From Botryotinia globosa (taxonomy: Eukaryota; Ascomycota; Leotiomycetes; Helotiales; Sclerotiniaceae): a stretch of DNA of 64,000 nucleotides. This document shows, piece by piece, positions 25,053 to 38,269 of the stretch. The stretch is taken from contig RCSZ01000023.1 in assembly GCA_014898425.1 (NCBI GenBank), forward strand, positions 248,001 through 312,000, read 5' to 3'. The translations under genes were made by a program, and so were the position numbers. Each line of letters begins with the position of its first letter. Positions within the stretch are counted from its first letter, which is position 1. The notes under the pieces were generated by a model, which searched no databases, was not told the origin of the DNA, and was given only the letters and a program-made list of their open reading frames with translations.

Positions 25053-27700
25053 CAGATCAATACAACATCCTAAAATTGAAGTATCTTTTAGATTTCAATT
25101 TTTAAATTCATAGGAATACTTTTTTTATTCCTCCAAACCCTTTCACCCAATTTAATTAATAATTGCCTTTATAATAATATTATTGAGTAATATATTTAAA
25201 TTTCTAAATCGTTTTCTAATTACAAAAGGCTGGATTTATATGTTTGGGAATTTTATAATCTTTAATTTATATTCATCTATTATATTTGAGTTAAAGATAC
25301 AAAAACAGAACGAATATTTATTTATTTTTGCTTTCTATTGTTGATTGTTATGATCGAAATAATTCCAATATTGATTTCAATATATTAAAAACTATTAAAA
25401 ACCAGGGACCTGCGAGTACTCGGACTCTTTGCTTTTTGAGCAAGTATAATATAATTATATTTATAATCATAAGAATTTGAAAAGAAATTTTATGGAAAGC
25501 TTATAAATGAAGTCGGTTTACTATTTTATAATATATTCTTTTAATTTTCAATTTTATTTATATTGAAATGCATCACTTTCACATTAGATGAGTAATTATA
25601 TTACTAAACTACAAAAGCTATAATATTCAAACAATTTTTATTAAAAATTAGCTTGCTATATTTAATATAATCTTTTTTCCATTATTTATATCAGCTTTAG
25701 TTTTATATATATTATTGACACTTCAAAATTTCATAAAAACCTTAGTTCTCAAGCTAATATTATAAAAATCATTAGCTTTTTATATATAATTATCACACTA
25801 ATTTTAATTTATATTAGTTTAAATAAATTAATTTAGATAATTTTGTTGAAAAAAATCTAAGAGTTTGTATGTATTATAATTATAATGCTAGAAAACTTTT
25901 CAAAAACTTATAATCAATTGAATTATTATGATTGTGATTCATTTCAAACTCATAATTTCCGAATCGAATTTTTTGTGTATATACATCTTTAGTTTTTGCA
26001 GATATTGAGATTATTAGGCAGGTAAATCTCCAATAATTTCATATTTTTAACTACAACATCTAAAAAAAATATACAATTATTATAGATTTTATAATTCTCT
26101 TCGATTTCTTTAAAATATTTCATATTAATATTTTCAATATGAAACTTCTAAAGAAATTTATAAACTTTATAATCAATTTTATGATTATTATAATGTCTAT
26201 AAATATTATTATTTTCTCTACATTTTCTAGTATTTATGTTTAATTTTTTATTTATATAATATCTGTTATTAATTTTGAAACCTTTATGAAAGTAGCAATA
26301 TTAGATAATATTTCAAGTTCTAGAAATAATATAATATGTTCAATAAATTTTAATCTATATTATTTAGAATGACTTTTTATAATTCAATATTGAGAATAAG
26401 TTTTCTTTTCATTTGTATATAATATTAAACTCAGAAATCATTTGTAAAATATAAATCCTTTATTTTTTTTAATAAATCCTTTATTCTCTTTCATAAGAAA
26501 AATCTATAAAAGTATTGAAAATCTTTTTTTAACGAATATCCTGAATAGAATATTTATGATCATAAATTAGACTTTTAATTTAATAAATAATAATGATTAT
26601 AATTTGCTTGTTAATTGATATATTTGATAAGAAATTTTATAAATAATAAATTCTACATTTTAAATTACTTTTAAGATTTAAAACAATTATACAATTATAA
26701 AAAAGTATATTTTGTTCATAAATTTGAATAATAAAATAATTATAATGATCAAAACTATTATTCATAAAATATATATTTAAACTAAGAAACATTTAATTTA
26801 TATTAAATTCTTTGATTAAGAAAGTAAGAAATATTTTAATAGAATCATTTACAATATCTTATTTATTGATATAATTCGCTTCTCACATTTTTCAATACTA
26901 ATAGTCTTTTTTCATATATTGAAACAGAATATATTAATTTTAATTTAATTCAGAATGTCAAGAATATTATATTTTAATATAATATAAATAAATTTCTTTT
27001 TGTATTTATTATAATAAAAAAATAAAGAAGTATATTAACTTTTTTAATGGTAATTGTATTATATTATTTTATTATTTTATTATTTTAATTATTATAATTT
27101 ATTTGAAAATAATTACAATAAATATTTTATTATCTTATAATATAGAGATAAAAATATCTTTGTTTTTATTAGAAAAGAATTCATAATTATCTAAATTTTT
27201 AAGATAGAATTAATAATTATATATAAATAAGATAAATCTCTTTTTATTATTAATCAAACTGGAATCTAAAATCCAATTTAAATTCTTATGAGTAAGATTC
27301 AAGTATTTATTCTTTTATTTAAAATCCTTTTCAAAATCCCCAAAAAAAAGAATAACATTTTTTTTATATTCAATTCTGAGAAAATAAATATTCTAGAAAT
27401 TATATAAGTTTTTTATTAATATTATTATAAAATTCTAAATATTATAATAAAATTTATATTCAAATAAATCAATAATGTAATCTTTATGTTTATTAAATTT
27501 ATATTTATAAAAGTATTTATATATATAAAAGAATTCTTTTAATTTTTGATTTTTAATAGATTAATATTATATATATTTCAAAACAATAAATATCTATAAA
27601 TATAAAACTATTTAAATTAGAATTATATATTCTAATTAAATCTTGGAATTCAATTAAATTTAAATTATAATATATATATAATAACAATTTATTTATAATA
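25053..27700 (-). mobile_element. Family U repeat, copy U4, 5'-truncated
   Basis: This is a reverse-strand copy of family U. The common 3' end is at 25053, and the sequence follows copy U3 from 14281 to roughly 16480 before becoming unalignable near 27700. It is less RIP-converted at its 3' end than other copies. It is interrupted by a foreign 0.63 kb segment at about 25402-26034, after which alignment resumes cleanly at the tttcatatttttaac stretch (26037 onward). The 5' part of the element is absent. Confidence 0.68.
25402..26034. mobile_element. 0.63 kb insertion in family U copy, possible MITE
   Basis: This segment is absent from copy U3 at the homologous point, where the element reads straight through. 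Its left tip is GC-rich (ACCTGCGAGTACTCGG near 25408) and contains the palindrome CGAGTACTCG. The right tip, reversed, also starts ACCTGC and continues with a loosely matching 20 bases, so it may have imperfect terminal inverted repeats. No coding frame or clear target duplication is visible. Confidence 0.5.
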
Positions 27701-27814
27701 AGAATTTATTTCAAATTAAAATAAATAATGGTTTAATTCTCTTTTAATATTATTTATTGAATATATATAAAAGAATAAATTATATATTCTATTTTATTCT
27801 TTTAATATACTATT
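27701..27814. other. Unassigned AT-rich junction
   Basis: Short AT-rich stretch between the end of the alignable family U copy and the start of Copia F-family sequence. Nothing recognisable. Confidence 0.3.
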
Positions 27815-28439
27815 TATATAAACAAGGGTATTCAGTTCAAAGGAATGATTTTAATAAAATGATTATTGTATTAATGGAATTAAGTAAATGTAAAAGAGAT
27901 TAGTTTTTTTAATAATGCTTATATAAGGCTTATTCTTTTTCTATATAACTAATTTTTAAAATATAATATAATTAAATATATGGAATCTATAATGTATGGA
28001 TATTATATATATTTTTTTTTTTTCATATGAATATTAATTAATAATATTATAAATTATTCGAATAATTACTTAAAACCCTTTTTTATTTTATTCTTTTATT
28101 TTTATTCTTTTATTTTTATTATTAATATTATAACACTCTAATTAAATATCTTTAATATTGATTTCAAATAAATTAAGAAGTAATTAAATCAATCTATATT
28201 TATAATTATAAAAACTTATAATAATATTATTAATATTAATCTATTATATAATAATGAATATAATTATAATAAAATAAGTAATACTTTTTTTTTCTTTTTC
28301 TGAAATTATATTTTAGAAAAAGGATAAGGAGAATCTAAAAGATATAAAATTCAAGAAGAAATCCTTAAATTCTATTAATTTAAAAGATTTTTTTATAATC
28401 AAAAAACTTTATAAAAGATGTATATTTAAAACTATAATC

Positions 28440-29370
28440 AAATACTATATTAATAATTCTCTTTTTTATAAATCAATTATATATTCGAGAACGAAAACTA
28501 TTAATTTTCTTTTTGAAAAATAATTATATATGATTTCGATTTTATTTAATAAACCCTATTTAAATATATTAAAAGATTGATACTATATGATTTTAATAAC
28601 ATTTTATAATATTATAAAATATATATTAATTTTAATAAAAATATTAGAAATATTATTCTAGAAATGCTTTTATATGAAATATATTATTAAAGAATCATAA
28701 TGCAATTTATAGAGTATTAGATTAATGAAATATCATTCTTTATATGTATTGAATAAATTATTTTTCTTATTAAATTTAATAGAAAACTATATATTAATTC
28801 ATTTCTTCATTTTTTTGTAAAATCTGTAGATAGTTTAATTAATTAATTAATTTCATTAAAACCTGATAAAATTATAAGTAAACTGATTATTCCTTTTGAT
28901 ATATATAAAAAACTCATTTTATTATATAATTCTAGAGATGTATAATTTCTATTTATTTTTTTAATAAATGTTTGTGTAAAATTATCTAATAATAATAATT
29001 ATGATTTGAATAATTTTAAAAATAATTGTAGAAATAATTGAAGGGATAATAAAAATAGCAAAGATGGTAGGGGTGGTAGAAATTATAATTATTTTAATTA
29101 TTTTAATTATAAGAATAATAAAAGTAATAATTAAAAAAATTAAAGCTTATATTGTATTAATCTTTCAAAATTGTATAAAAATAATAATAAATATAAAGGT
29201 ATCAAGAGTTCTTTTAATTTAAAAATCTTTATATTAAAGAAATATTGTTATAAGATATTTCTATTACTTGAGATAATTATATATATATATATATATATAT
29301 GAATTTATTAGATTAGATTATTTATGATATTAATAATAATTTTATTGAAAAAGAATTCTAATAGTATATT
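28440..29370 (+). pseudogene. Copia F gag and protease remnant
   Basis: Translation gives gag-like helices (a stretch like KTINFLFEKQLYMISILF near 28500), an asparagine- and glycine-rich basic segment near 28980-29110, then a possible broken zinc knuckle near 29140-29180. Near 29308-29355 a frame reads IIYDINNNFI, matching the Copia protease pattern W-I-x-D-T/S-G-A-x-x-H-I after T-to-I and G-to-N RIP changes. Gag packages the RNA and the protease matures the polyprotein; neither is functional here. Confidence 0.6.
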
Positions 29371-30349
29371 ATATTGATATTCATTTAAATAAAAATAGCT
29401 TTTATAGAAATATAATAATTGTATTAAAATTTGATAAAGTTACATTACTTATTATATATATTATAAACTTTAAAAATCTTTTTTAGATTTATTCAAAAAT
29501 GAATAGATATCTATATTAATATCTTTTCTATAAGTAATTATATCTCAGATATAAGCTTATATATAAAATCAATATTCTAATTATTTTATTGTTAATTTCA
29601 AGAATTCAATTACATATAAAGAATCTAAAAAAAAGACAATTAATAGATTAATAATTAAGAATATATTTGCAATTATATTATTATAAAAGATTTCTTTACA
29701 TATATATTTTTAAATTATAATTTATTAATAAGATCAAAAAAATAAAAAATTGAATTTTATAAATCGAAATCAGTTATTCAAGTATATAATAATATTGATA
29801 AAATAACTTTTTTGATACAATCGCTAATAATTTAATAATTTAATAATTATATTAATATATTTTAATTCTATGAATTATTAATATTTAGAAGAATAATATG
29901 AATATATATATATATTTAATTCACTTTGAATTTACATTATACTTTTTATATTTATATTCTAAAAAATCAAATCTATTAATCAATATAATTCTATTTATAA
30001 TTATATCATTATATAGTATTTTAGAAATAAAGAATTATTAATTTAGAATATATTATATTTATTATTATAGAAAGTTCAAAATGTAATAAACTATATATAA
30101 TCTTTATTTTTTGTATATTGATAATAAAAAGATTGGATTCAATATTATAGGATTTTAAATAAATAATATATTTTTTTATTAAGAACAATATATTTATATA
30201 AATCAAGAATAAAGAATTCAAGTAAATTGGTTTTATAAACAAGAATTGAAAAGAATTAACTTATAATTATTTATTAAAGTTTAATAGTATTATTCTTATT
30301 TTTCAAAATAATAATGTTTATTTTAATTAGAAAAAAGCAGTATAATAAT

Positions 30350-31300
30350 TTAAAATTTGTTTTTATAGAATCTACAGATATATATAAAACATATAGCAGA
30401 ATCTGAATATGTATTTTTATATATGATTAATATATTATATAATATATATTATAATTATATATTCATGCAAAGTATCTCTTGATTTATTTATAATAATACA
30501 AATAATGTAAATAATATAATTCAATAAAAATAATATTATGATATTAAATAAATAAATTGAATAATAAAAAGAAAATTCTACTAAAAGATTTAACTATATA
30601 CCATTGAATTTAGATTTATTTCAAATTATTAGTTTTATTAATATTTTCTTTTAAAAACAATAAAGATTATTTATTTTAAATAAATTTTATAAATATAATA
30701 ATAAATAAATATAATACTATTAATATTATCTATTCATTATTTATTAAATATAAAAGAATTACATATAGTATTCTAATTTTAAAATTATATAAATTAATTT
30801 CAGAATTCGATATTCAAATAACAATCCCTTCTATAATTAATACTATCCTCAACAAAGAAATTCTATCAATTTAATATACTAATATAAAGTTGTTATATAA
30901 TTTGTTTATTGAATTGAATATAATTAATAAAAAAAATTTATAATCGATATTATAATATTATACTAATTTTGTAAAAAAAAAGAGATTATCGAAATTATAT
31001 AGATTAATAACTCAAACAATTTAATCGATATAATAATAAAAGGAAAACTATATTAAATTTTTATCGATTTAATTAATACAATTAAAATTGATATCAAAAT
31101 AATAAAATAAATAAAAAGAAATCAAAAAAGGGATAGATTTTATTAATAAAAAGTTCGAGATTTCAATTAATAAATAAAGGATTTTTATAATTTAATAAAT
31201 TCTTTTTTTAATTATATATATTATTGAAAGTAGTTAGTTTCCTTAGTATTGATATTATAGCTTAATTGATACTAGCGTTTTTTGTAAGATGGTTATATCT
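30350..31300 (+). pseudogene. Copia F integrase remnant (partial)
   Basis: This lies between the protease and linker segments. Translation is poorly preserved, and individual DDE residues cannot be assigned with confidence. The identification follows from the order of the flanking domains and the correct spacing for a Copia integrase, interrupted downstream by the TRIM insertion at 31477. Confidence 0.45.
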
Positions 31301-31476
31301 TATAGAGAGTATAATTGTATTCTAGTTTTCTTTCTAATTAAACTATAATCTAATAAATTATATTAATATTATAATTCTTATATAAAGATTTAATAAAAGA
31401 AATAAATATGATTATTCTGAATTCAATTAAATAATTAAAGATTTAGGCTTTTATTCAGAATTTATAATATTATATA

Positions 31477-31604
31477 TATCACATGTACGGAAACAACCAG
31501 TAGAAGTCGTAAGCTTTACTACTAAGCTATATACACAATCTAATCAAAAGGCATAATATTAGGGATTGAATCTAATAGCTTACTATTATATATATATTCT
31601 AATA
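31477..31604 (+). repeat. Left terminal repeat of TRIM T1
   Basis: This 128 bp repeat pairs with 31879-32006. It retains more C and G than its partner, for example at its first 30 bases. Confidence 0.9.
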
Positions 31605-31878
31605 GAGCTCCCCTCTTTTATTCTTTTTATTTCGAAAAGACTAATAATCATAGAGAATATTTATTTATATAATTTATTATATATTATATAATATAATAAT
31701 TGTATTAATTATATTCTTATTATTAAGAACAATTATTAATAAATTCAGAATATTTAATTATTAAATAAATATATCCTTATCTTTAATCTATTTCTTATTA
31801 AGAAAATTTATTCTCAATTAAGAAAATCTAAATCAAAGATTCCAGAATAATATCTATTTGACTTAATCCCTAATACTC

Positions 31879-32006
31879 TATTATATATATAAAAACAATC
31901 AATAGAAGTTATAAGCTTTACTACTAAATCATATATACAATCTAATCAAAAAATATAATATTAGGGATTGAACCTAATAGCTTACTACTATATATATATC
32001 CTAATA
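31879..32006 (+). repeat. Right terminal repeat of TRIM T1
   Basis: This 128 bp repeat pairs with 31477-31604. It carries the sequence GGGATTGAACC (31964-31974), whose complement GGTTCAATCCC fits the tRNA B-box consensus and forms a 5 bp stem with a 7-base loop in context. Confidence 0.9.
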
Positions 32007-32219
32007 ATATATCTTTAATTAAAATGAAATGTCAAAACAATTCATTTATATTATTCTAAAAAAAGTTTATTCAATTATTATAAAAATCAATATTTCATTT
32101 TTCTTTTTATTAGAAATTCTAAAAAATACAATTTATATTATAAATTATATAATTATGAATATATTATTGAATAATCTTATATTTTATAAAATTTATGTAA
32201 ATTATATTTAATTCATTAT

Positions 32220-33657
32220 TGATGATTAATCCGATATTTTTTATTTATGAGTATTAGGTAATATTGTTTATATATATATTTTAAAAGAGTATAGAGCTAT
32301 AGACCAGAAATTTATATTTTGTATAAAAAAAAGTATTTAACTGATTTTAAAAGAAATTATCTTTATAGAATCTTTATATCAGATTATATTTCAAATAAGA
32401 TTATATAGTTTTCAAATATTTAATTTGATAAGTTAAAATTGATAATAGATTTTAATAATAATAGATTTTAATAATAATAGATTTTAATAATAATAGATTT
32501 TAATAATAATAGATTTTAATAATAATAGATTTTAATAATAATAGATTTTAATAATAATAGATTTTAATAATCATAGATTTTAATAATCATAGATTTTAAT
32601 AATAAAATTATTGATAATTTGATATTTATAGATAATTTTACTCATATTTAGTTAAATAAGCTAATTCTTAATAATTAGATACAAAATTCATTAAATTATT
32701 TAAAGCTTCAAATAATATTATAATTAAAATTGTATTAAACTTTTATAAATATGTGTAAGAATATATTATAGAAAACTATTATAATGATTATTATAAAATA
32801 TAATTTATAAGTATTTTGAATAAATATAATTACAATATTTCTGAAGATCAAAATACTTAATAATCTGTTTATATATATCAAATTATTTTTCAATTAAAAA
32901 AATAATATAATATAATTTATAGATAAACCAATCTTTTTTTGATAGAATTATTTAAATTAATTAGTTAATTAAAACTTTTTATAGTTTAAAATAAGTTTTT
33001 TATCAATAATAAGAAACTTGAAAATATATTCTTCTTAAATTAGATTTTAGTTTAAGGAAAACCAATAATTATATTTATTTAAATAAAACTATTAGAATTA
33101 TTATTATTATATATATCAATAACTTTTTTTTCTAAATAAAACTAGTGAGTGTATAATATTTAAAATAAAGCTTATTGATAAATTCAAAATAGAAAATTTA
33201 GAATTAATTTACTATTTTCTTAATACAAAAATTAATCAAAGTCTGATAATTAAAATTGTTATATTATATTAAACTATTTATATTTAAACGATTTTTTAAA
33301 AATGTAGCTTTGAATATTATAAAATCAAATTAATTTTAATATTGATTAATATAATTAAAAATGTAATTTCATTTATAGAAATTATAGATGTATAATTTAT
33401 GGTTTTATATCAATTCAAAATCAAATTAATTAATCTTTTTTATATTTGTTTTAATATTATATATAATATAAATATTTTTATTATATTTTTATTAAAAAAA
33501 TTGTAATTTATATAAAATATTATAATTGTATTTTTGAATATCTAATTAATATAATCAATTATATTATTATCTATTATAATAATATAGATGATTATATTGT
33601 TAAAGGATATATAAATTTCGATTATATTAAATATTTTTTTATTAAAAAAAGTATATC
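32220..33657 (+). pseudogene. Copia F linker and reverse transcriptase remnant
   Basis: From about 32240 the frame reads like the Copia region after integrase: YRPEIYIL, KKYLTDFKRNYLYRIF and DYISNKII, corresponding to the usual L-x-P-R-x-x-x-G-x-x-x-G-Y and Y-R-I-x-x-P segments. A 16 bp tandem repeat then interrupts the frame (32444-32604). Between 32880 and 33460 come the later reverse transcriptase motifs: Y-G-L-K-Q in mutated form near 32985, YIYLNKTIRIIIIIYINN (from L-Y-V-D-D) near 33065-33125, and the downstream YFLNTKI-type segment near 33210. The protein is cut at 33657 by Copia K. Confidence 0.75.
32444..32604. repeat. 16 bp tandem repeat, about 10 copies
   Basis: The unit is AATAGATTTTAATAAT, nearly perfect, with the last copies carrying a single change (aatcat). 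It lies inside the Copia F linker/RT region. The unit is not a multiple of three, so expansion happened after the element lost coding function. Confidence 0.95.
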
Positions 33658-33819
33658 TGTCGGGACAGGGATCATGTGACCGTACTAGCGCTTGCGCTAG
33701 TACCTCGGCACTATAGTATGAATATATCATAGTCCTAGCTTTTAGAATCTTAAGCAATATTACAACAATATGAACTATAATACTGTATTGTTTTTACTAT
33801 CCCTATAATAATATTAATA
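33658..33819 (+). repeat. 5' LTR of Copia K
   Basis: This 162 bp LTR starts TGTCGGGACAGGGATCATGTG and contains the perfect inverted repeat TACTAGCGC/GCGCTAGTA near 33682-33702. It keeps most of its C and G in the first 75 bases, unlike the 3' LTR. Confidence 0.95.
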
Positions 33820-34299
33820 TTAATCAATAATATTATAATTCAAAAGCCTAATATCTTAATTTTAAATGTAATATAGATTTATAATTAAGATTATTATTTC
33901 TTTGAAAAGGTATAAGCTTTTATATTAATCTAATATAATTTGATATCTGTTTTTATATAAATAAGAATTATTAGTAATATAGCAATAGTTCTTATATTAA
34001 GTATTAATTCAATATAGTTTAATATTAATAAAATCCGAGATTAATTGATAATATAATAATAATTCTTATATTCAACCTTAATCTATATTTTATTCTTTAA
34101 AGTAATATATATTGAAAAACATAAATCAGTAATTATTAGTTCAAGTTAAGTATTACCCTTTTCAAACAAATATAACTTTATTAGATTTTGATAATATTAT
34201 ATTTAATTATTTTATTTTATTATTTATCTGTTATCTATCAATATAATAGGATTATATAAAAACGATTCCACAGAATATAAGCCTAAGTATAGCAATATT

Positions 34300-36300
34300 A
34301 CTAGAAATATAGCTAAATCAGCTATATTATTAATCATTCTATTTAATGATTTTAATATATTGGTTGTAAAATAATAGGAATACCTTATTGATTTTATAAA
34401 AGAAATAAATACAAAAAAGATTAGGAATTTTTGTAAATATAAATTATATGAATATTAATAATCAATCTATTATAATAATAAGCTTTGGTTAGATTACTTT
34501 AGTATATTCGAATACTTTATTCTAAAACATTTTTAGATAATCAATATGTGTTTTTTATATAAGTTAAGATATAAGCTATACCTATATGATTTGTTTATTA
34601 CAAAATATAAGATTTGTATAATACAAGTTATTTATAATACTTTAATTAATATAATTCGATTATTATATAGAGAATAATTCAATAAAGAAATTGTGGATAT
34701 ATTTATAGACAAGGAATTTATATTTCAATTAAAGAGTATATAGTATAAAATAATTGCAAAAGATATTCAAATATTTTTATATATATTAATAAAGAAATCC
34801 GAGATATTTCAAGTAAGTGGTCAGCTTGGATTATTAGGTTTTAATTAATACAAATTGCTATAAATACTAAGTGCTTTATTTCAGATTACAATTATTTCTA
34901 AATTTCAATCTTTATATAATAAAGAAAAGAATATTGATATTAAACAAAAAGCATTATTACAACTACTCTTGTATTTTAAACTCATTTGTTAAACTAATAT
35001 TAATTTTTTGTAAGAGAATAGTAAATCTAATAAAACTATTGTATACTGATTTTATTATTTAAAGAATCCATTACTTTCAAAACCTGTTTAGTATTAATTT
35101 GAAAAATTCTAATTAGAATTATTTTTTTAATAAGTTAATCTACTATTATTATTAAAGAGAAGAGGTAATTAATTATATAATATTTTGTATAAGAATAATA
35201 ATAATTTTAATAAAAGCGAAGAAAACGAAGGAAATAGTATCCTATAAGAATATAATAGGAATGCTAGTGATGGAGAAAGAAGTGGTATAAAAGGAAATAG
35301 TGAAAGCAATTCAAAATATAATTAAAGTATTTCAAATATTTTCTTAAATCTATTATTAAGAATTATAAATATCAATTAACTTTTCGGAAATCTTATAAAA
35401 CTTTATAATAAAGATGATAAATATAATAAGCAAAATAATAATTTCGTTTATAAATATAATATATTTCTTAATAACTATTAATATATTGATATATCTGAAA
35501 ATCTATTTCTAAAAGTATTTCTAATTATATTTGTTAATATAGTATTTAACTTTTATTATATAAATTTAGGAATTATACTAGATATAATATAGAATATTCG
35601 TAATTTATTTGAGGTTATATTTAAAGGCTCTAAGTATAAAAGGAATATTATATAGCAATAAGAGATTGTTATATTAAAGAATATTATAGTAAAACTAAAG
35701 AATAATGAGAAATCAATTATCTATTACTTATAACAAATGATAACAAAACTATATTACTTATATAAAGAATTTAATATTATTATTCAAATAAATGAATCAT
35801 TTTATTAAAAGATTGTTAATATATATATATCAATTTAAATATACTCTCTAATTTGTTTTTGTTTAGTTGATAATATATTAAGTTTCTTTGAAAAACTTTG
35901 ATTAATTATTATAATATAGGAGCTAGTTTATTCAAGCAAAAATATGATATTCTATATTAATCAGAAATATCAATATAAAGAAGAATATAGTTAGAATAAA
36001 GGCTTTAAATAAGGTAATTAATATTTATTCAAATTATAAAATAAAAAGAAATATTTTATTTATAAAAAGAATAATTATTGATTAATTCGATATAATAAGA
36101 AGGAGTGTAATAAATTGTAATATAAATATAAGAAGCAATTTAAGAATATTAATAATAGTTTTAATAAGGGTTTTGAATAGTTTTTTATTGAATATAAAGG
36201 ATCTACTAAAGATTCTAATTCCAATATAAATAGCGAAATTATAGTTTATTTTGTATAATTTAAACTTCAGAATTTATTTGTATAAGAATCATATTCGAGT
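34300..36300 (+). pseudogene. Copia K gag remnant with zinc-knuckle region
   Basis: Fungal Copia gag sequence is recognisable in fragments. Near 36047-36110 the frame gives KKKYFIYKKNNYWLIRYNKK, which matches the unusual fungal Copia knuckle C-F-x-C-x-x-x-x-C-W-S-x-x-H after RIP (C to Y). Upstream, 34330-34450 gives a helix-rich stretch, and 34860-35060 contains a 63-residue open frame without clear identity. It is broken by many stops. Confidence 0.65.
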
Positions 36301-36419
36301 TTCTTTATTCAAAGCAAATCTATTAATAGTAAAGAGATTATATCCTATTTAATTAATAAGTTCTTTATATATATTTTAGTATATTAAATCTATAATATAA
36401 TTTATATTAGTAAATATAA

Positions 36420-36510
36420 TGCAAAAGAATTTCAAGGAATTATTATTAATATAGCTGCGATACTATAGTCGATAGTAGGTTATAAGCAATATATGATATA
36501 TAAGACAATT
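36420..36510 (+). pseudogene. Copia K protease active-site remnant
   Basis: The frame reads EFQGIIINIAAILQSIVGY, matching the fungal Copia protease pattern F-x-G-I-x-I-D-T-G-A-x-x-x-S-T-x-G-Y. The catalytic D-T-G is mutated to N-I-A, as expected from G-to-A and C-to-T changes. It sits between the gag knuckle and integrase. Confidence 0.75.
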
Positions 36511-36609
36511 ATTGAAGATATATTACTAAATATAAGCTGAGTAGAAGTTGCAAATGTGGTATTTAGTATTGAAAGAGCTAAATCAATTAAATCAATTAAG
36601 CTCAAATTA

Positions 36610-37650
36610 TCACTAGGAACTATTGAATTTTATATTATGAATATAAAGATATTATTCCTTTCATTATTAAATAATATGGATAAACTTGGTGTATATTATA
36701 ATGATATTATTAATTTAATTATTATATAATATATAGGAATAAGTTACTTGTATGTTTATTGTAATAAGTATATAGCACTCCTTTGATATATAAATATATA
36801 ACAATTTATATAGTAGATTATTGATGACAATAAGTACTATCTTATTGCTATAAAACTATGTTGCCTATATTATTGTTTTGATTACCCCTTAGCCCACAGA
36901 CTTCTATGAATACTATAATAAACTAGTCATAATGATATTTTATAAGCCGAAATTGATAAATTCACTAAATTTTATTAGTATTATCAAAAATATAGTAAAT
37001 CACCAAATTGATTTGAATTCAATCTATAAAATAATATTAATTTCAATTATTTAATTATAATTAATATAATATATATTAATATTAATCCTATTCTATATAT
37101 TATTAATAAAGATATATAATTCTAAGTTACATAATGGCTAGATAATATTATTACAAAACATATTTTTAATATTTTTCAAAAATACTAAATCAATATTTAT
37201 ATTAGCCCCCGGATTATATTATATATAATACTAGAAATTTTTTTATCAATAAGGAATTCATATAATATACAATGATTATATTAATAAAAACAAAGAGTAT
37301 TTTAGTTAAAGCTTATTAATTAATTAGCATAATTGAATAATATTATATAATTATTAAAAGAGTATATACTATTATTACAAATAAACTAAACAATTCTATT
37401 TCAAAAGAGATAATATTATAAATAATTATAAAAGTAATAAACGATATTATAAAATCGAATGGATTAGTTTTAATATTCTTAGCTTTTAGAATATATTCAT
37501 ATATATCCAAATTCAATTTATTTGTATTTACAATTCTATAATATTAAATAGCAATCAAAAAAACAATATTCGAGATTTATAAATTATAAGTTATAAAGCA
37601 AATATTTAATATTTTGAATTAATATAATAAACTATTTATAATAGCTTTAT
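36610..37650 (+). pseudogene. Copia K integrase remnant
   Basis: The integrase region begins with GTIEFYIMNIKILFLLLLNN and MDKLGVYYN near 36619-36710, typical of the segment between protease and the zinc-binding integrase head in fungal Copia elements. The rest, to about 37650, is a degenerate frame of the right size. Catalytic residues cannot be read securely. Confidence 0.7.
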
Positions 37651-38269
37651 ATAACTTATTTATTAATTCAAAAATTTGAATATAAAAAGAATATAAAGAA
37701 TAAATAGATTTGTATCATTTATTAGATATAAAGAATAAGATATATATTATATAATTAATAAATAGTTCAATAGAAATTCATATTATTCAAATTAAATTAT
37801 ATATAGAAAAGAATCAAAACCAATCTTAGAATCAATTTTAAAATAAACAATCTATTAAATCAATATAATTAATATTATTTATATAATTTATATAAATGAT
37901 GTAATCAATATATTAAAAATAAACTATTATATTTATATAAATAATAAATCAAATAATACAAAATAATTTTATTAAAATATAATAGAGTTTTATCTCCCTT
38001 TTTATCTATCATTATTTATAACAAAAATTTTAAAGAAACATTTTTGAATATATCTAAGGATTTACAATATTAGCAATATTTATTTCCTTGAATTATAATT
38101 TTTATACCCCAAACTTATCTTTTGAATAATAATATAAATATATATTTTATAGAATCTATAATATCATTTAATTTAGTAATATATTTTCTAAATAATAATA
38201 AATATATTGAATACTATATAGCATTTGTTAATATATAAATATCAATAATTTTTATTGAATCAAAATAAA

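Larger units (their letters stand above)
31477..32006 (+). mobile_element. TRIM-like element, copy T1 (530 bp)
   Basis: Two 128 bp direct terminal repeats (31477-31604 and 31879-32006) flank a 274 bp non-coding interior. The target duplication atata lies at 31472-31476 and 32007-32011. Differences between the repeats, where checked, are transitions only. Comparison with copy T2 gives an original LTR starting TGTCACGTGCAC and ending CTAACA, so TG...CA ends. It has no coding capacity and is non-autonomous. Complementary-strand sequence of each LTR contains a tRNA T-arm-like and a D-arm-like hairpin. It interrupts Copia F. Confidence 0.9.

Noticed and set aside
31484..31604. A functional tRNA gene in the TRIM terminal repeat
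   Set aside because: T-arm-like and D-arm-like hairpins are present but in reverse order, with no acceptor stem and no convincing anticodon arm, so only a tRNA-like resemblance is reported.
32444..32604. CRISPR array
   Set aside because: Direct head-to-tail 16 bp units with no spacers; a simple tandem repeat in a eukaryotic transposon.
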